Origin: Alphaproteobacteria bacterium
GTDB lineage: Bacteria > Myxococcota_A > UBA796 > GCA-2862545
Direction: 5' to 3'
DNA: 64,000 nucleotides
Assembly (NCBI GenBank): GCA_020632925.1
Contig: JACKER010000025.1
Location: 1-64,000 of the forward strand
Every line of letters begins with the position of its first letter. The stretch's first letter is position 1. Of the stretch, positions 44,517 through 52,906 are shown piece by piece. The translations under genes and the position numbers were made by a program. The notes under the pieces were generated by a model. The model was not told the origin of the DNA. It was given only the letters and a program-made list of their open reading frames with translations, and made no database searches.

Positions 44517-46190
44517 ATGGCCGAGCTCGACGCATCCTCCGTCGCCGCCCTGCTGAGCGTGATCCAGACGCTGCAGCAGGAGCTCGAGTCGCGTCGACAC
44601 GAGACGGCGCAGGCGAGGGCCGAGACGGCCGAGGCGCGCGCGGAGATCCGGCGCCTGGTCGAGATGGTCGAGGGGCTGACGCGGCAGCTGGACGCGCTGC
44701 TGCGGGACCGCAACGACGAGCGCCGAGCCGAGCTCGCGAAGGTCCAGGCCGAGGCGCGCGCGGTCGCCGAGGCGCACGCTGCCTCGGCGGCGGACGAGGA
44801 CGTCGCGCCCCTGACGCCACCGTCCGACCGTGCAGCCCCGAACCGCTCGAAGCACGGGCGAGGCGCGCTTCCTCCCCAGCTCGAGCGGAACACCAAGACC
44901 GAGGTGCCGCCGAGCTGTCGCGACTGCGGCGGCGTCGACCTCGAGCGCGAGAAGGTCCTGGTCACCGAGGAGCTCGACTACGTCCGCGCCCACTTGCGCG
45001 TGCGCCGCACCGAGCGGGTCGTCTGTCGCTGTCGGACCTGCCTCGCCCGGACCACCGCCGACGCGCCCCCGATGCCGTTCGACCGCGCCTCGTGCACGAT
45101 GGCCCTGCTCGCCTGGCTCTGCTACGCCAAGGTCGGCCTGTTCCTGCCGCTCGATCGGCTTCGTCGCGACTTCGCGGACCAGGGTGTGACCCTCGCATCG
45201 TCGAAGCTCACGCGGTGGTGGCAACGAGGACCCGACCTCCTGCTGCCGATCGCCCAGCACCTGCGCCTGTCGCTGCTCGCTGGCGATCACGTCCGGACCG
45301 ACGGCACCGGTCTGCTCGTCGTCTTCCCGAGGCAGAAGGCGAATCCGGTGAAGGGGCCGGCCCGCGAGGGCGAAGTCGAGCCCGACGGCTTCCTCGTGAA
45401 GCTGGACCCGGTCCGCGGCCAGATCCTGGTGTTCGGGGACGACCGCCACGCCGTGTACGTCTACACCCCGACGAAGGAGGGTCACCACGCCCTCGACTTC
45501 TTCACGCTGGGGCATGACGAAGAGGGAAAGCCCATTCGCTGGAAGGGCACGGTCACGGCGGACGCGCTGAACGCTCACGACTGTCTGTTCGTCGACGACG
45601 AGCGCGTCGAGTCCGGGTGCAACGCCCACGGGCTGCGCAAGTTCCGCGACGACGCCGACAAGGCGCCGCTGCTCGCGGGCCGCGCGCTGGCGTACATCGG
45701 CCGATTCTATGCCGAGGAAGCCAAGGCGCGGGAGCAGGGACTGACAGGCGCTGAGCTGCTGGCCTGGCGCCAGTCGAACATCGCGCCCATCACCCGGGAG
45801 TTCCGTCTCTGGCTGGACGAGCACCGCGACGACTTGCTGCCGGACAACCCCGTCTACAAGGCGATGAACTACTACATCAAGCACTGGGACGCGCTCACGC
45901 GCTTCCTCGAGGACCCCGACGTGCCCCTCGACAACAACTGGAGCGAGCGGGCGCTCCGCAGCGTCAACTTGATCCGGAACAACTCGCTGTTCGCCGGCGG
46001 CGAGGAGGGAGCGGTCCGCCTGTGCACGCTGCTCACGCTGGTCAGCACATGCCGGCTGATCGGCGTCGACCCGTTCAGCTACCTCGAGTGGGCACTCACG
46101 CGGGTAGTCCCGCACCGAGCCAACCGCGGCCTGACGCCCGCCGACCTGACGCCGCACGCCTACCAGGCCGCTCAGCAGGCAGGCGCTTAG
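44517..46190 (+). CDS. tnpC: IS66 transposase TnpC
   Basis: 557 residues, full length. N-terminal coiled coil (residues 10-90), zinc-type cysteines (SCRDCGG, CRCRTC near 140-180), then the DDE core: DHVRTDGTGLLV (D), and PLDNNWSERALRSVNLIRNN carrying the final acid. The C-terminal IS66_C segment (LLTLVSTCRLIGVDPFSYLE) is present. Intact, so the element could be active. Confidence 0.95.
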   Translation: MAELDASSVAALLSVIQTLQQELESRRHETAQARAETAEARAEIRRLVEMVEGLTRQLDALLRDRNDERRAELAKVQAEARAVAEAHAASAADEDVAPLTPPSDRAAPNRSKHGRGALPPQLERNTKTEVPPSCRDCGGVDLEREKVLVTEELDYVRAHLRVRRTERVVCRCRTCLARTTADAPPMPFDRASCTMALLAWLCYAKVGLFLPLDRLRRDFADQGVTLASSKLTRWWQRGPDLLLPIAQHLRLSLLAGDHVRTDGTGLLVVFPRQKANPVKGPAREGEVEPDGFLVKLDPVRGQILVFGDDRHAVYVYTPTKEGHHALDFFTLGHDEEGKPIRWKGTVTADALNAHDCLFVDDERVESGCNAHGLRKFRDDADKAPLLAGRALAYIGRFYAEEAKAREQGLTGAELLAWRQSNIAPITREFRLWLDEHRDDLLPDNPVYKAMNYYIKHWDALTRFLEDPDVPLDNNWSERALRSVNLIRNNSLFAGGEEGAVRLCTLLTLVSTCRLIGVDPFSYLEWALTRVVPHRANRGLTPADLTPHAYQAAQQAGA

Positions 46191-46282
46191 GAGGGGCGCG
46201 GCGTCGGGTGGCGTGTCGAGCATCCGACACCAGGTAGCGCAGGCCGCCCTCGAGAGGCCCCCGACCTTGGCGGAGGGCTTAC

Positions 46283-46290
46283 CCTCATCG
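46283..46290 (+). repeat. IS66 target duplication, right
   Basis: CCTCATCG, identical to 43684-43691. Confidence 0.9.
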
Positions 46291-46346
46291 TCATCTCCTC
46301 GCCCGAGTGAGAACGCCCGCTGGCGACCAGGAGCAGCGTCGCTGGC

Positions 46347-48348
46347 ATCATGACTCACATTCCCGGGGTTTGCTTTGAGCGTCTCCGCCATTTCCGGGTG
46401 CCGATCGGCGGTGGTGGCGTGAAGATGGCGGCGTCCAGTGCGAACAGGGACAGGATCTGGATCGCTGGGTCTGAGAGGCGGACCGGCGTCCGACGGGTGT
46501 GCTCCCCCAGCGTCAGGACCTGGGTGAGCAGACCTCCGAAGTGCTCGAACGCCATCTCGGGCGTCAGGCTGGTCTCCTTCTTCTTGGTGAACGGGTGCAC
46601 GAGGGTCTCGCCGCGAGCCTTAAGCTCGGAGCGGAGGGTCGTCTGGATGTAGTTGCGGACCATCAGGGCGAGGACGAGCACCAGGCCCATGGCACGGATG
46701 CGCTCGGGGGTCTTGAGGAACACCGGCGCCACGGCGGCGGGGCCCTTGAGCCATCGGAAGCCGGTGTGGCCCTCGACCAGGTGTTGGTGGCGGTACTCGG
46801 CAAGGACTCGGGCGTCATCCCAGTCTTCCGCGTGCCAGTCGGTGACCAGGACGAAGCACGACCGACGGCGGCGGGTGGCGGCGATCAGTTCCTCATCCCG
46901 CTCGAGCGTGAGCTCGAACTTCCACACGGCCCGCGTTTCGCGGACGTCGTCCTTCTTCGGCCTGCCGGGACCGGCTCGCTTGATGGGCACGTCCTCGCTC
47001 ACGAGCTCGATGGTCGCGCGGTGGAACTCGGCCTTGCTGGCGACCCGCTCGGCGGCGGTCCTCGCATCGGCCTCGCAGGCGAAGCCGCGGCCGTTGGCGC
47101 GCTTGGCCGCCTCGCGGAGCTTCCCCTCGTCGCGAACGAGCTTGGGCTCCAGCGCGTCGTCGAACCCGCTGGCGAGGTCGTCGGACCACACCACGAGGAA
47201 CCGAAGCTCCTCGAAGGACGTGGTGCCATCGTCCCCGTCGGCCGTCTCGAGGATGGTCTTGAACGGACGGACGAACGACCTTCCGCGGTACGCGGTCGTG
47301 GGGTCGTCCTTCTTGCGGCCCTTCTTCTCGGCCAACAGGGGCCAGTCCTCGGCGTTCGGGTTCGTTGCCCACGCCTCTCGGATGAGCTCCTGCCGGACGT
47401 TGAAGGTGTCGGGCACGAGGCTGAGGAAGTGCAGACCAGCGCGGAAGAGTCGGCCGACGGTGCGAGCGTCGACGAGCTTGCAGTCCCCGACCAACGTGAC
47501 CTCGTGCTCGTCGGGCAGGACCTCCACGAGGCGAGCGAGGTGGTCTCGCGCGACAGTGGGGTCGGACGTGTTGCCGGCGCTGACCGTGGAGACGAGTGGG
47601 ATGCCGGTGGAGCCGTGCAGCGTGAGCCCGTAGATGAGCTGCTTGAGGTCGGGGCGGTGGTCCTTGGAGTAGCCGTGGGCCGGCCTCGGCTCGGCCTCCA
47701 TCTCGTACGCGCCCTGCAACACGACAGACGTGGTGTCGTGGTGCGCGGAGAACGCGCGCGGCTCGCCCTCCTCCGCCAGGTAGGCCCGAACGATGTCGGC
47801 CAAGACGGTGTCGGTGCCTGCCTCGTCGAGGTGGTCCAGCGCCTCGGCCAGCCGCGTGTCGTTGAACGCGTCGGCCGGCACGCCCTCCCCGAACAGCACG
47901 TCCGTGTCCAGCCGAGCCAGCCACTCGTTCATCCGGTACAACGCAGGCCTTCCGCACAGGACGTTGAGCACGAGCGCGAGCACGCACTGCGCATCGGAGA
48001 CGCGGTTCAGCTTGTGCGTCGGGCACCGCTCCTCGATGTGCTCGAGCAAGCCGAGTTGGTCGACGACAGCCCGCACGAACGGCAGATGTGCGACGGGCCT
48101 CGCCAGGATGTCGAGGTCGGAGGGGATCATGGGGAGACTCGAGGCGGGAGCATCCCACGTCGCCGAGGCCGGCGGCGAGGATGCCGAGGATGGGGACCAG
48201 CGGATCACCCGTCCGCCGCTCTCCGGCCACCCCGGTCTGCGGCTCGCCGTCCACGCCACGTCTCAAAGCGATCGAACACCGCCGACGATGCTCGATCCTA
48301 CGAAATCATCCAGCGAGCTTCGCCGACCCCGGGAATGGGAGTCATGAT
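46347..48348 (-). mobile_element. IS1634-type (IS4 superfamily) element
   Basis: About 2,002 bp. Ends are inverted repeats of 22-23 bp with one mismatch: ATCATGACTC.CATTCCCGGG at 46347 and its complement ending at 48348. One intact transposase lies within. No clear target duplication. The left end overlaps the start of a lipoprotein leader that lies just beyond the IS66 insertion. Confidence 0.8.
46355..48130 (-). CDS. IS1634 family transposase
   Basis: 591 residues from ATG 48130. N-terminal DUF4277-like part (LPFVRAVVDQLGLLEHIEER, NRVSDAQCVLALVLNVL). The DDE_Tnp_1 domain has FSAHHDTTSVVLQG (D), VTLVGDCKLVDARTV (D) and LAEYRHQHLVEGHTGFRWLK (E, in the Y-2 region). The length and ending (VRNYIQTTLRSELK) fit IS1634/ISXo-type enzymes. 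The upstream open frame to 48259 has no family likeness and was not included. Confidence 0.9.
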   Translation of the reverse strand: MIPSDLDILARPVAHLPFVRAVVDQLGLLEHIEERCPTHKLNRVSDAQCVLALVLNVLCGRPALYRMNEWLARLDTDVLFGEGVPADAFNDTRLAEALDHLDEAGTDTVLADIVRAYLAEEGEPRAFSAHHDTTSVVLQGAYEMEAEPRPAHGYSKDHRPDLKQLIYGLTLHGSTGIPLVSTVSAGNTSDPTVARDHLARLVEVLPDEHEVTLVGDCKLVDARTVGRLFRAGLHFLSLVPDTFNVRQELIREAWATNPNAEDWPLLAEKKGRKKDDPTTAYRGRSFVRPFKTILETADGDDGTTSFEELRFLVVWSDDLASGFDDALEPKLVRDEGKLREAAKRANGRGFACEADARTAAERVASKAEFHRATIELVSEDVPIKRAGPGRPKKDDVRETRAVWKFELTLERDEELIAATRRRRSCFVLVTDWHAEDWDDARVLAEYRHQHLVEGHTGFRWLKGPAAVAPVFLKTPERIRAMGLVLVLALMVRNYIQTTLRSELKARGETLVHPFTKKKETSLTPEMAFEHFGGLLTQVLTLGEHTRRTPVRLSDPAIQILSLFALDAAIFTPPPPIGTRKWRRRSKQTPGM

Positions 48349-48400
48349 ACGGCCAGCGTCCGAAAACTGTGGCATGGAGGTCTCAAGATCGCCGACAACA

Positions 48401-48416
48401 ATACGTAGGTACGTAT
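48401..48416 (+). promoter_or_regulatory. Perfect palindrome, possible operator
   Basis: ATACGTA-GG-TACGTAT, 7-bp arms around 2 bp. It lies in a 500-bp gap, AT-rich against the surroundings, about 435 bp upstream of the small zinc-ribbon gene. The binding protein is unknown. Confidence 0.35.
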
Positions 48417-48456
48417 GGAGAAGATGTGATGTGATGTCCCCGGCGCTCGGTGGATT

Positions 48457-48593
48457 CACCGCGGAGGACGCGGAGGACACGGAGAACAGGGCCCTCACGA
48501 CGTCGTGTGCTGGAGACTGGTAGGTGCGCAGTCACGTGCAGCATGGTGCGCTACCTCAGTCCGACCTCCGCGCTCTCCGCGTCCTCCGCGGTG
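48457..48593 (+). repeat. Large hairpin: 19-bp perfect inverted repeats
   Basis: CACCGCGGAGGACGCGGAG (48457-48475) and its exact reverse complement (48575-48593), 99 bp apart. Similar GGAGGACGCGGAGG sequences are scattered in many GC-rich environmental genomes as small dispersed repeats, as I recall. It may be a non-autonomous mobile unit. Nothing coding inside. Confidence 0.6.
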
Positions 48594-48850
48594 CAACACT
48601 TTAGGCCTGCCGGGTCCAATCGTAAACTGATGATCGACAGGTGGCGGCGCGTAGCCAACACTCCGTCGAAGTCCGGTCTCGTCTCCATGCTCGCAAGTCG
48701 GGGGACCGCTTCGGACACTACACCACGATGTGCGCTGTCGGTCGGGAGCGGGAGCGGGAACGGGAGCGGGCATGGCGGGGCGGGCGTTGCGGTGTGGGCG
48801 GGAGAGGTGGAGGCCTGGTAGGCTGCGTGCGGCACGGAACCGGAGACCTC
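48594..48850 (+). other. Upstream region of the radical SAM operon
   Basis: No gene seen. A GGGAGCGGGAGCGGGAACG-type hexamer run (about 48745-48775) stands out. The promoter should lie here but no clear -35/-10 was found. Confidence 0.35.
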
Positions 48851-49123
48851 ATGCACCCCTGCCCGATCTGCGGCTGCCACGTCCGCCGCGACGCCCCCGG
48901 TGGGCGCTGCCCGTCGTGCGACGCGGCGCCCGGCACCTCGCCCTCGCGCACCGCGGCGGCGCTCCTCCTGGGGCTCGCGCTCGCGGGCTGCGGCGGCGAC
49001 GCCACGACGACGGACCAGACCACCGGCGAGACCGGCACGATCACCGCCCAGCCGGAGTACGGCGTGACCGTCTCCGACGCCGTCGAAGAGACCACCTCCG
49101 ACGACCACACCGGAGCCCACTGA
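48851..49123 (+). CDS. Small zinc-ribbon / lipobox protein, first gene of the radical SAM operon
   Basis: 90 residues from ATG 48851, with GGAG upstream. CPICGCHVRRDAPGGRCPSC is a four-cysteine zinc ribbon at residues 4-23. It is followed by a hydrophobic stretch TAAALLLGLALAGCGG with a lipobox-like LAGC, then a Thr/Glu/Asp-rich tail. A cytoplasmic-type zinc ribbon in front of a signal-like segment is odd. Its stop overlaps the ATG of the radical SAM gene by 1 bp, so it might be the substrate or partner of that enzyme; this is inference. Confidence 0.6.
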   Translation: MHPCPICGCHVRRDAPGGRCPSCDAAPGTSPSRTAAALLLGLALAGCGGDATTTDQTTGETGTITAQPEYGVTVSDAVEETTSDDHTGAH

Positions 49124-50367
49124 TGGACGCCGCCCCGGTCCGCAAGACCCGCCCCAAGCTCCCCGCCCGCGCCGTCGACCCCGAGAAGGACCTCGGCAAG
49201 CCGATCTACGCGGTGTGGGAGATCACGCTGCGCTGCGACCACGCGTGCGACCACTGCGGCAGCCGCGCGGTCCGGGCGCGCCCCGACGAGCTCACGACCG
49301 CCGAGATGCTCGAGACCGCCGACAAGCTCGTGCAGATGGGCAGCCGCGAGGTCACGCTCATCGGCGGCGAGGCGTACCTGCGCGACGACTGCGCCGAGCT
49401 CTGCGCGTACCTGTCCGAGCGCGGCGTCCGCGTGACCATGCAGACGGGCGGCCGCGGGCTGACGCTCGAGCGCTGCAAGGCGTTCAAGGACGCCGGGATG
49501 AAGGCCATCGGCGTGTCCATCGACGGACCGCCCGAGGTGCACGACCTGCTCCGCTCGAGCCGCGGCAGCCACGCCGCCGCCCTGCGCGCGCTCGACAACT
49601 GCCGCGAGGCGGGCATCGTCACCAGCTCGAACATGCAGATCAACCGGCTCTCGTGGCACTTCATCCGCCAGACGTACGAGGAGGTCCGGGACCACGGCGT
49701 CCGCGCCTGGCGCGCGCAGCTCACCGTCCCCATGGGGCGCGCCGCCGACCGGCCCGAGTGGCTGCTCGAGCCCTGGCGCATCATCGACGTGATGGACGAG
49801 ATCGCCGCGATCAAGCGCGAGGAGGCCGAGCGCAACGCCGCCGCGGGCCGCCCGCCCGAGCAGATGGTGAACATCGGGGTCGGCAACAACCTCGGCTACT
49901 ACGGGCCGCACGAGGAGCTGATCCGCAGCCTGCCCGGGCTGACGAGCAGCTACTGGTCGGGCTGCAGCGCCGGGAAGTACACCATCGGCATCGAGAGCGA
50001 CGGGCGGGTCAAGGGCTGCCCGAGCCTGCCGACGCACCCGTACACCGCCGGCAACCTGCGCGACATCCCGCTCGAGGAGCTCTGGGAGCGCCCGGAGATC
50101 CGCTTTGCCCGCGACCGCACGGTCGACGAGCTGTGGGGCTTCTGCCGCGGCTGCTACTACGCGGACATCTGCATGGCGGGCTGCTCCTGGACGAGCCACG
50201 TGACGCTCGGCAAGCGCGGGAACATGCCCTGGTGCTACCACCGGGCCGCGACGCTCAAGAAGCAGGGCCTGCGCGAGCGCCTCGAGCCCGCCGAGAAGCC
50301 CGAGGGCATCCCCTACGACTACGGCCGGCTGCGGCTCGTCGTCGAGCCCTGGCAGGACGACACGTGA
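49123..50367 (+). CDS. Radical SAM/SPASM-domain protein
   Basis: 414 residues. The SAM-cluster motif is WEITLRCDHACDHCGSRA (CxxxCxxC) near residue 38. The barrel follows (TLIGGEAYLRDD, GVSIDGPPEVHDLLR). The C-terminal SPASM-type cysteines are SGCSAGKYTIGIESDG, KGCPSLP, FCRGCYYADICMAGCSW and PWCYHR, which would hold auxiliary Fe-S clusters. Such enzymes often modify ribosomal peptides or activate proteins. It is coupled to the small gene upstream (1-bp overlap) and to AlkD downstream (4-bp overlap). The substrate is not known. Confidence 0.85.
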   Translation: MDAAPVRKTRPKLPARAVDPEKDLGKPIYAVWEITLRCDHACDHCGSRAVRARPDELTTAEMLETADKLVQMGSREVTLIGGEAYLRDDCAELCAYLSERGVRVTMQTGGRGLTLERCKAFKDAGMKAIGVSIDGPPEVHDLLRSSRGSHAAALRALDNCREAGIVTSSNMQINRLSWHFIRQTYEEVRDHGVRAWRAQLTVPMGRAADRPEWLLEPWRIIDVMDEIAAIKREEAERNAAAGRPPEQMVNIGVGNNLGYYGPHEELIRSLPGLTSSYWSGCSAGKYTIGIESDGRVKGCPSLPTHPYTAGNLRDIPLEELWERPEIRFARDRTVDELWGFCRGCYYADICMAGCSWTSHVTLGKRGNMPWCYHRAATLKKQGLRERLEPAEKPEGIPYDYGRLRLVVEPWQDDT

Positions 50368-51038
50368 GCCTGGTCACGGACCTCCGGGCGGCGCTCGAGC
50401 CGTTCGGGGACGCCGATCGCTCCGAGAAGATGCGGGCGTACCTGAAGACCGAGATGCCCATGCTCGGGGTGTCCCGGCCCGACCAGAAGCGCGTGTTCCG
50501 GGAGACCTTCGCGCGCCACGTCCCCGCGGACCGGGCGGCCTGGGAGTCGTCCGCGTTGGCGCTGCAGGCCGAGCCCGAGCGCGAGTTCCGGTACGCGGCC
50601 ATCGCGTGGACCCAGGGACTTCGCAAGAAGCACCTCGTGCCCGCGTCGGTGCCGCTGCTCGAGCGGCTCATCGTCGAGGGCGCGTGGTGGGACCTCGTCG
50701 ACGACCTCGCGGTGCACAGCGTCGGTCCCATCGTCGCGCGCCACCGGGCCGAGCTGGACCCCATCCTCGACGCCTGGATCGAGCACGAGGACCTCTGGCT
50801 GCGCCGCACCGCGATCCTGGCGCAGATCGCGCTGAAGCCCGATCAGGTCGACGAGCAGCAGCTGTTCCGCTACTGCCGCGCGCAAGCCGCCGACAAGACC
50901 TTCTGGATCCGCAAGGCCATCGGGTGGGCGCTCCGCGACCATGCCCGCGACCGCCCCGACCCCGTCCGCGCCTTCCTCGCGGCCCACGGCGAGGAGCTCT
51001 CGGGCCTCTCCCGCCGCGAGGCGAGCAAGCACCTCTGA
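50364..51038 (+). CDS. DNA alkylation repair protein (AlkD-like HEAT repeats)
   Basis: 224 residues from GTG 50364. EKMRAYLKTEMPMLGVSRPD, FRYAAIAWTQ, WWDLVDDLAVHSVGPIV, WLRRTAILAQI and DKTFWIRKAIGWALRDHAR are the landmark helices of AlkD, a glycosylase of alkylated bases that works by HEAT repeats. The Trp and Asp residues used for base excision (WWDLVDD) are present. The start overlaps the radical SAM stop, so it is translated from the same operon. It ends 3 bp from the convergent LysR gene. Confidence 0.85.
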   Translation: MSLVTDLRAALEPFGDADRSEKMRAYLKTEMPMLGVSRPDQKRVFRETFARHVPADRAAWESSALALQAEPEREFRYAAIAWTQGLRKKHLVPASVPLLERLIVEGAWWDLVDDLAVHSVGPIVARHRAELDPILDAWIEHEDLWLRRTAILAQIALKPDQVDEQQLFRYCRAQAADKTFWIRKAIGWALRDHARDRPDPVRAFLAAHGEELSGLSRREASKHL

Positions 51039-51041
51039 GGG

Positions 51042-51917
51042 TCACCCTCGAGCCGCCTCCGCGACGACGGCGTCCACCGCCTCGAGCACGGCCGCCACCC
51101 GGGGGACGTGACGCAGCGCGCGGTGGACCACGACGTACACGTCCATGCCGGCGGCGACCGGCAGGGGCACGTCGACGGGAACGAGCCCCAGGTGGGCCGC
51201 CTCGTCGTGGCCGAACAGCGAGACCCCGACGCCGGCGACCACCGCCGCCCGCAAGACCAGGTAGTCGTTGGTCCGCAGGACGGGCTCGGGAAACAAGCGG
51301 TCGAGGAAGCGGGCGAGCGGGATGTCCGCCAACTCCGTGGACCAGCCGACCACCGGGAGCGTCGCGGGGTCGGGGTGCGCGGGCAGTGTCGCCACCAGCG
51401 CCGGCGCGCCGTAGATCCCTCCCGTCACCGTCAGCACCTTGCGGGCCAGCAGGTCGCCGCGGAGCGTCGGCATCGCGCGGACCGCGAGATCGGCCTCCCG
51501 GCGGTCGAGGTCGCGGGCGCGGATGTCGGCGAGGACCTCCAGCGTGACCCGGGGGTGGCTCTCCCGCAGACGCAACGCCACCCGCGGCAGCCAGTCGGCG
51601 CACATCCCCGGCGGCGCCGCCACCCGGACCACCCCGGAGGCCTCGGCCTCGAGCCCGTCGGCGGCGAGATCCGCGCCCAGCGTGGCGCTCGCCATCGCTT
51701 CGAGGTGGGGCAGCAGGGCGCGCAGCGCAGGGGTGGGGACGAGGCCCGTGCGGTGGCGGTCGAAGAGCCGGTGCCCCAGCCGCTCCTCGGCGCGCGCGAT
51801 GCGGCGCGAGAGCGTGGCCTGCCCGAGGCCGAGCGCGGCCGCCGCAGCCGTGAAGCTGCCGTGCGCGTGCGCGGCGTGGACCAGCCGCCAGTCGTCCCAA
51901 TTCGATGGAGCATCCAT
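51042..51917 (-). CDS. LysR family transcriptional regulator
   Basis: 291 residues from ATG 51917 (an ATG at 51941 is also possible; neither has a clear ribosome site). N-terminal winged helix: WRLVHAAHAHGSFTAAAAAL then GLGQATLSRRIARAEERLGH. The effector domain follows (VRVAAPPGMCADWLPRVALR, VLRTNDYLVLRAAVVAGVGV). It is divergent from the metallo-hydrolase gene 79 bp away, the usual LysR target layout, and the palindrome at 51911-51926 overlaps its start. Confidence 0.85.
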   Translation of the reverse strand: MDAPSNWDDWRLVHAAHAHGSFTAAAAALGLGQATLSRRIARAEERLGHRLFDRHRTGLVPTPALRALLPHLEAMASATLGADLAADGLEAEASGVVRVAAPPGMCADWLPRVALRLRESHPRVTLEVLADIRARDLDRREADLAVRAMPTLRGDLLARKVLTVTGGIYGAPALVATLPAHPDPATLPVVGWSTELADIPLARFLDRLFPEPVLRTNDYLVLRAAVVAGVGVSLFGHDEAAHLGLVPVDVPLPVAAGMDVYVVVHRALRHVPRVAAVLEAVDAVVAEAARG

Positions 51918-51926
51918 TTTTGGATG
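51911..51926 (+). promoter_or_regulatory. Palindrome at the LysR start, possible autoregulatory site
   Basis: CATCCA-TTTT-TGGATG, a 6-bp inverted repeat with a 4-bp centre. Further TCCAT/ATGGA motifs follow at about 51937 and 51953. It fits the T-N11-A type of LysR box only loosely. Confidence 0.4.
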
Positions 51927-51996
51927 GATAACACCCTCCATTGGACGAGGTCATCCATTCGAGGGTGGGTGACAGTTCCCACGTCGGAGGTCCCTG

Positions 51997-52848
51997 ATGT
52001 GGTTCGCGCTGCTCGTCGCCTGCTCCCATTCCGTCACCACCCGCCTCGCGCCGGTCCACGCCTCGTCCGAGGTGGACCTCGACGCGCCGGGTCCGCTGCG
52101 GCACACGGCGTTCGTCTCGGCGCGCTGGTCGGTGCCCGCCAAGGGGCTCATCGACCTGGACGATCCGCGCGCGGCCGAGGTCCCCGACGAGCGCCGCGAC
52201 ATCGTGCTGCCCGTCCACGTCCTCGAGCACCCCACCGCTGGCACCTTCGTGATCGACACCGGCGTGCCCCGGGATGGCCTCCCCGTCCGTGGGCTGCTGG
52301 CGATGTTCACGAAGGAGATCGAGACGGAGGAGCCGCTGGGCGACATCATCGAGGGTCGGAGTCCCTTGTCGGCGGTGCTGCTGACCCACTCCCACCTCGA
52401 CCACGTGCTCGGCCTGCCCGACGTGCCGTCCGGCGTCCCGGTGATGCTCGGCCCGGGCGACGAGGCGCCCCGGGACTTCATGTCCCGCATGAGCCAGGGC
52501 ACGTTCGCCCGCGCGCTCGGCGACCACCCCCTGATGCTGTGGAGCTACGACACCGCCCCGCCGCTCGAGACCGTGCCGCACGCGGTGGACGTGATCGGTG
52601 ACGGCTCGCTCTGGGCGCTGTCGGTCCCGGGCCACACCCCAGGGAGCACGGCCTACCTGGCCCGCACCGAAGACGGTCCGGTGCTGTTCACGGGCGACTG
52701 CTCGCACACGCGCTGGGGCTGGGACCACGGGGTGGCGCCGGGGACGTACACCGAGGACCACGAGCGGAACGTGGAGAGCCTGGGATGGCTCGAGGAGCTC
52801 GCCCGCCACCACGCGTCGATGCAGGTGTTCGTCGGCCACGAGCTGTGA
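51997..52848 (+). CDS. Metallo-beta-lactamase-fold hydrolase, lipoprotein
   Basis: 283 residues from ATG 51997. Leader MWFALLVACSHS with a lipobox-like VAC. Metal ligands are in VLLTHSHLDHVLGLPD (HxHxDH), SVPGHTPGSTAYL and LFTGDCSHTRWG, with the final histidine in VFVGHEL. Residues match lactonase or quorum-quenching type enzymes, but the substrate is not clear. Divergent from the LysR gene, which probably controls it. Confidence 0.85.
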   Translation: MWFALLVACSHSVTTRLAPVHASSEVDLDAPGPLRHTAFVSARWSVPAKGLIDLDDPRAAEVPDERRDIVLPVHVLEHPTAGTFVIDTGVPRDGLPVRGLLAMFTKEIETEEPLGDIIEGRSPLSAVLLTHSHLDHVLGLPDVPSGVPVMLGPGDEAPRDFMSRMSQGTFARALGDHPLMLWSYDTAPPLETVPHAVDVIGDGSLWALSVPGHTPGSTAYLARTEDGPVLFTGDCSHTRWGWDHGVAPGTYTEDHERNVESLGWLEELARHHASMQVFVGHEL

Positions 52849-52906
52849 CCCGCTGGCGACCGTGACCGGGGGTGGATAGCCCCATGGCCGGTAGGGTGGG
52901 GGTTCC

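Larger units (their letters stand above)
43692..46282 (+). mobile_element. Intact IS66-family element
   Basis: 2,591 bp bounded by perfect 17-bp inverted repeats (GTAAGCCCTCCGCCAAG at 43692-43708 and its complement at 46266-46282), with an 8-bp target duplication. It carries tnpA, tnpB and tnpC in the standard order with intact frames. All signs point to a recent insertion. Confidence 0.95.

Noticed and set aside
46347..48348. Target duplication of the IS1634-type element
   Set aside because: Flanking bases (GGC on the left, ACGGCC on the right) do not give a convincing direct repeat.
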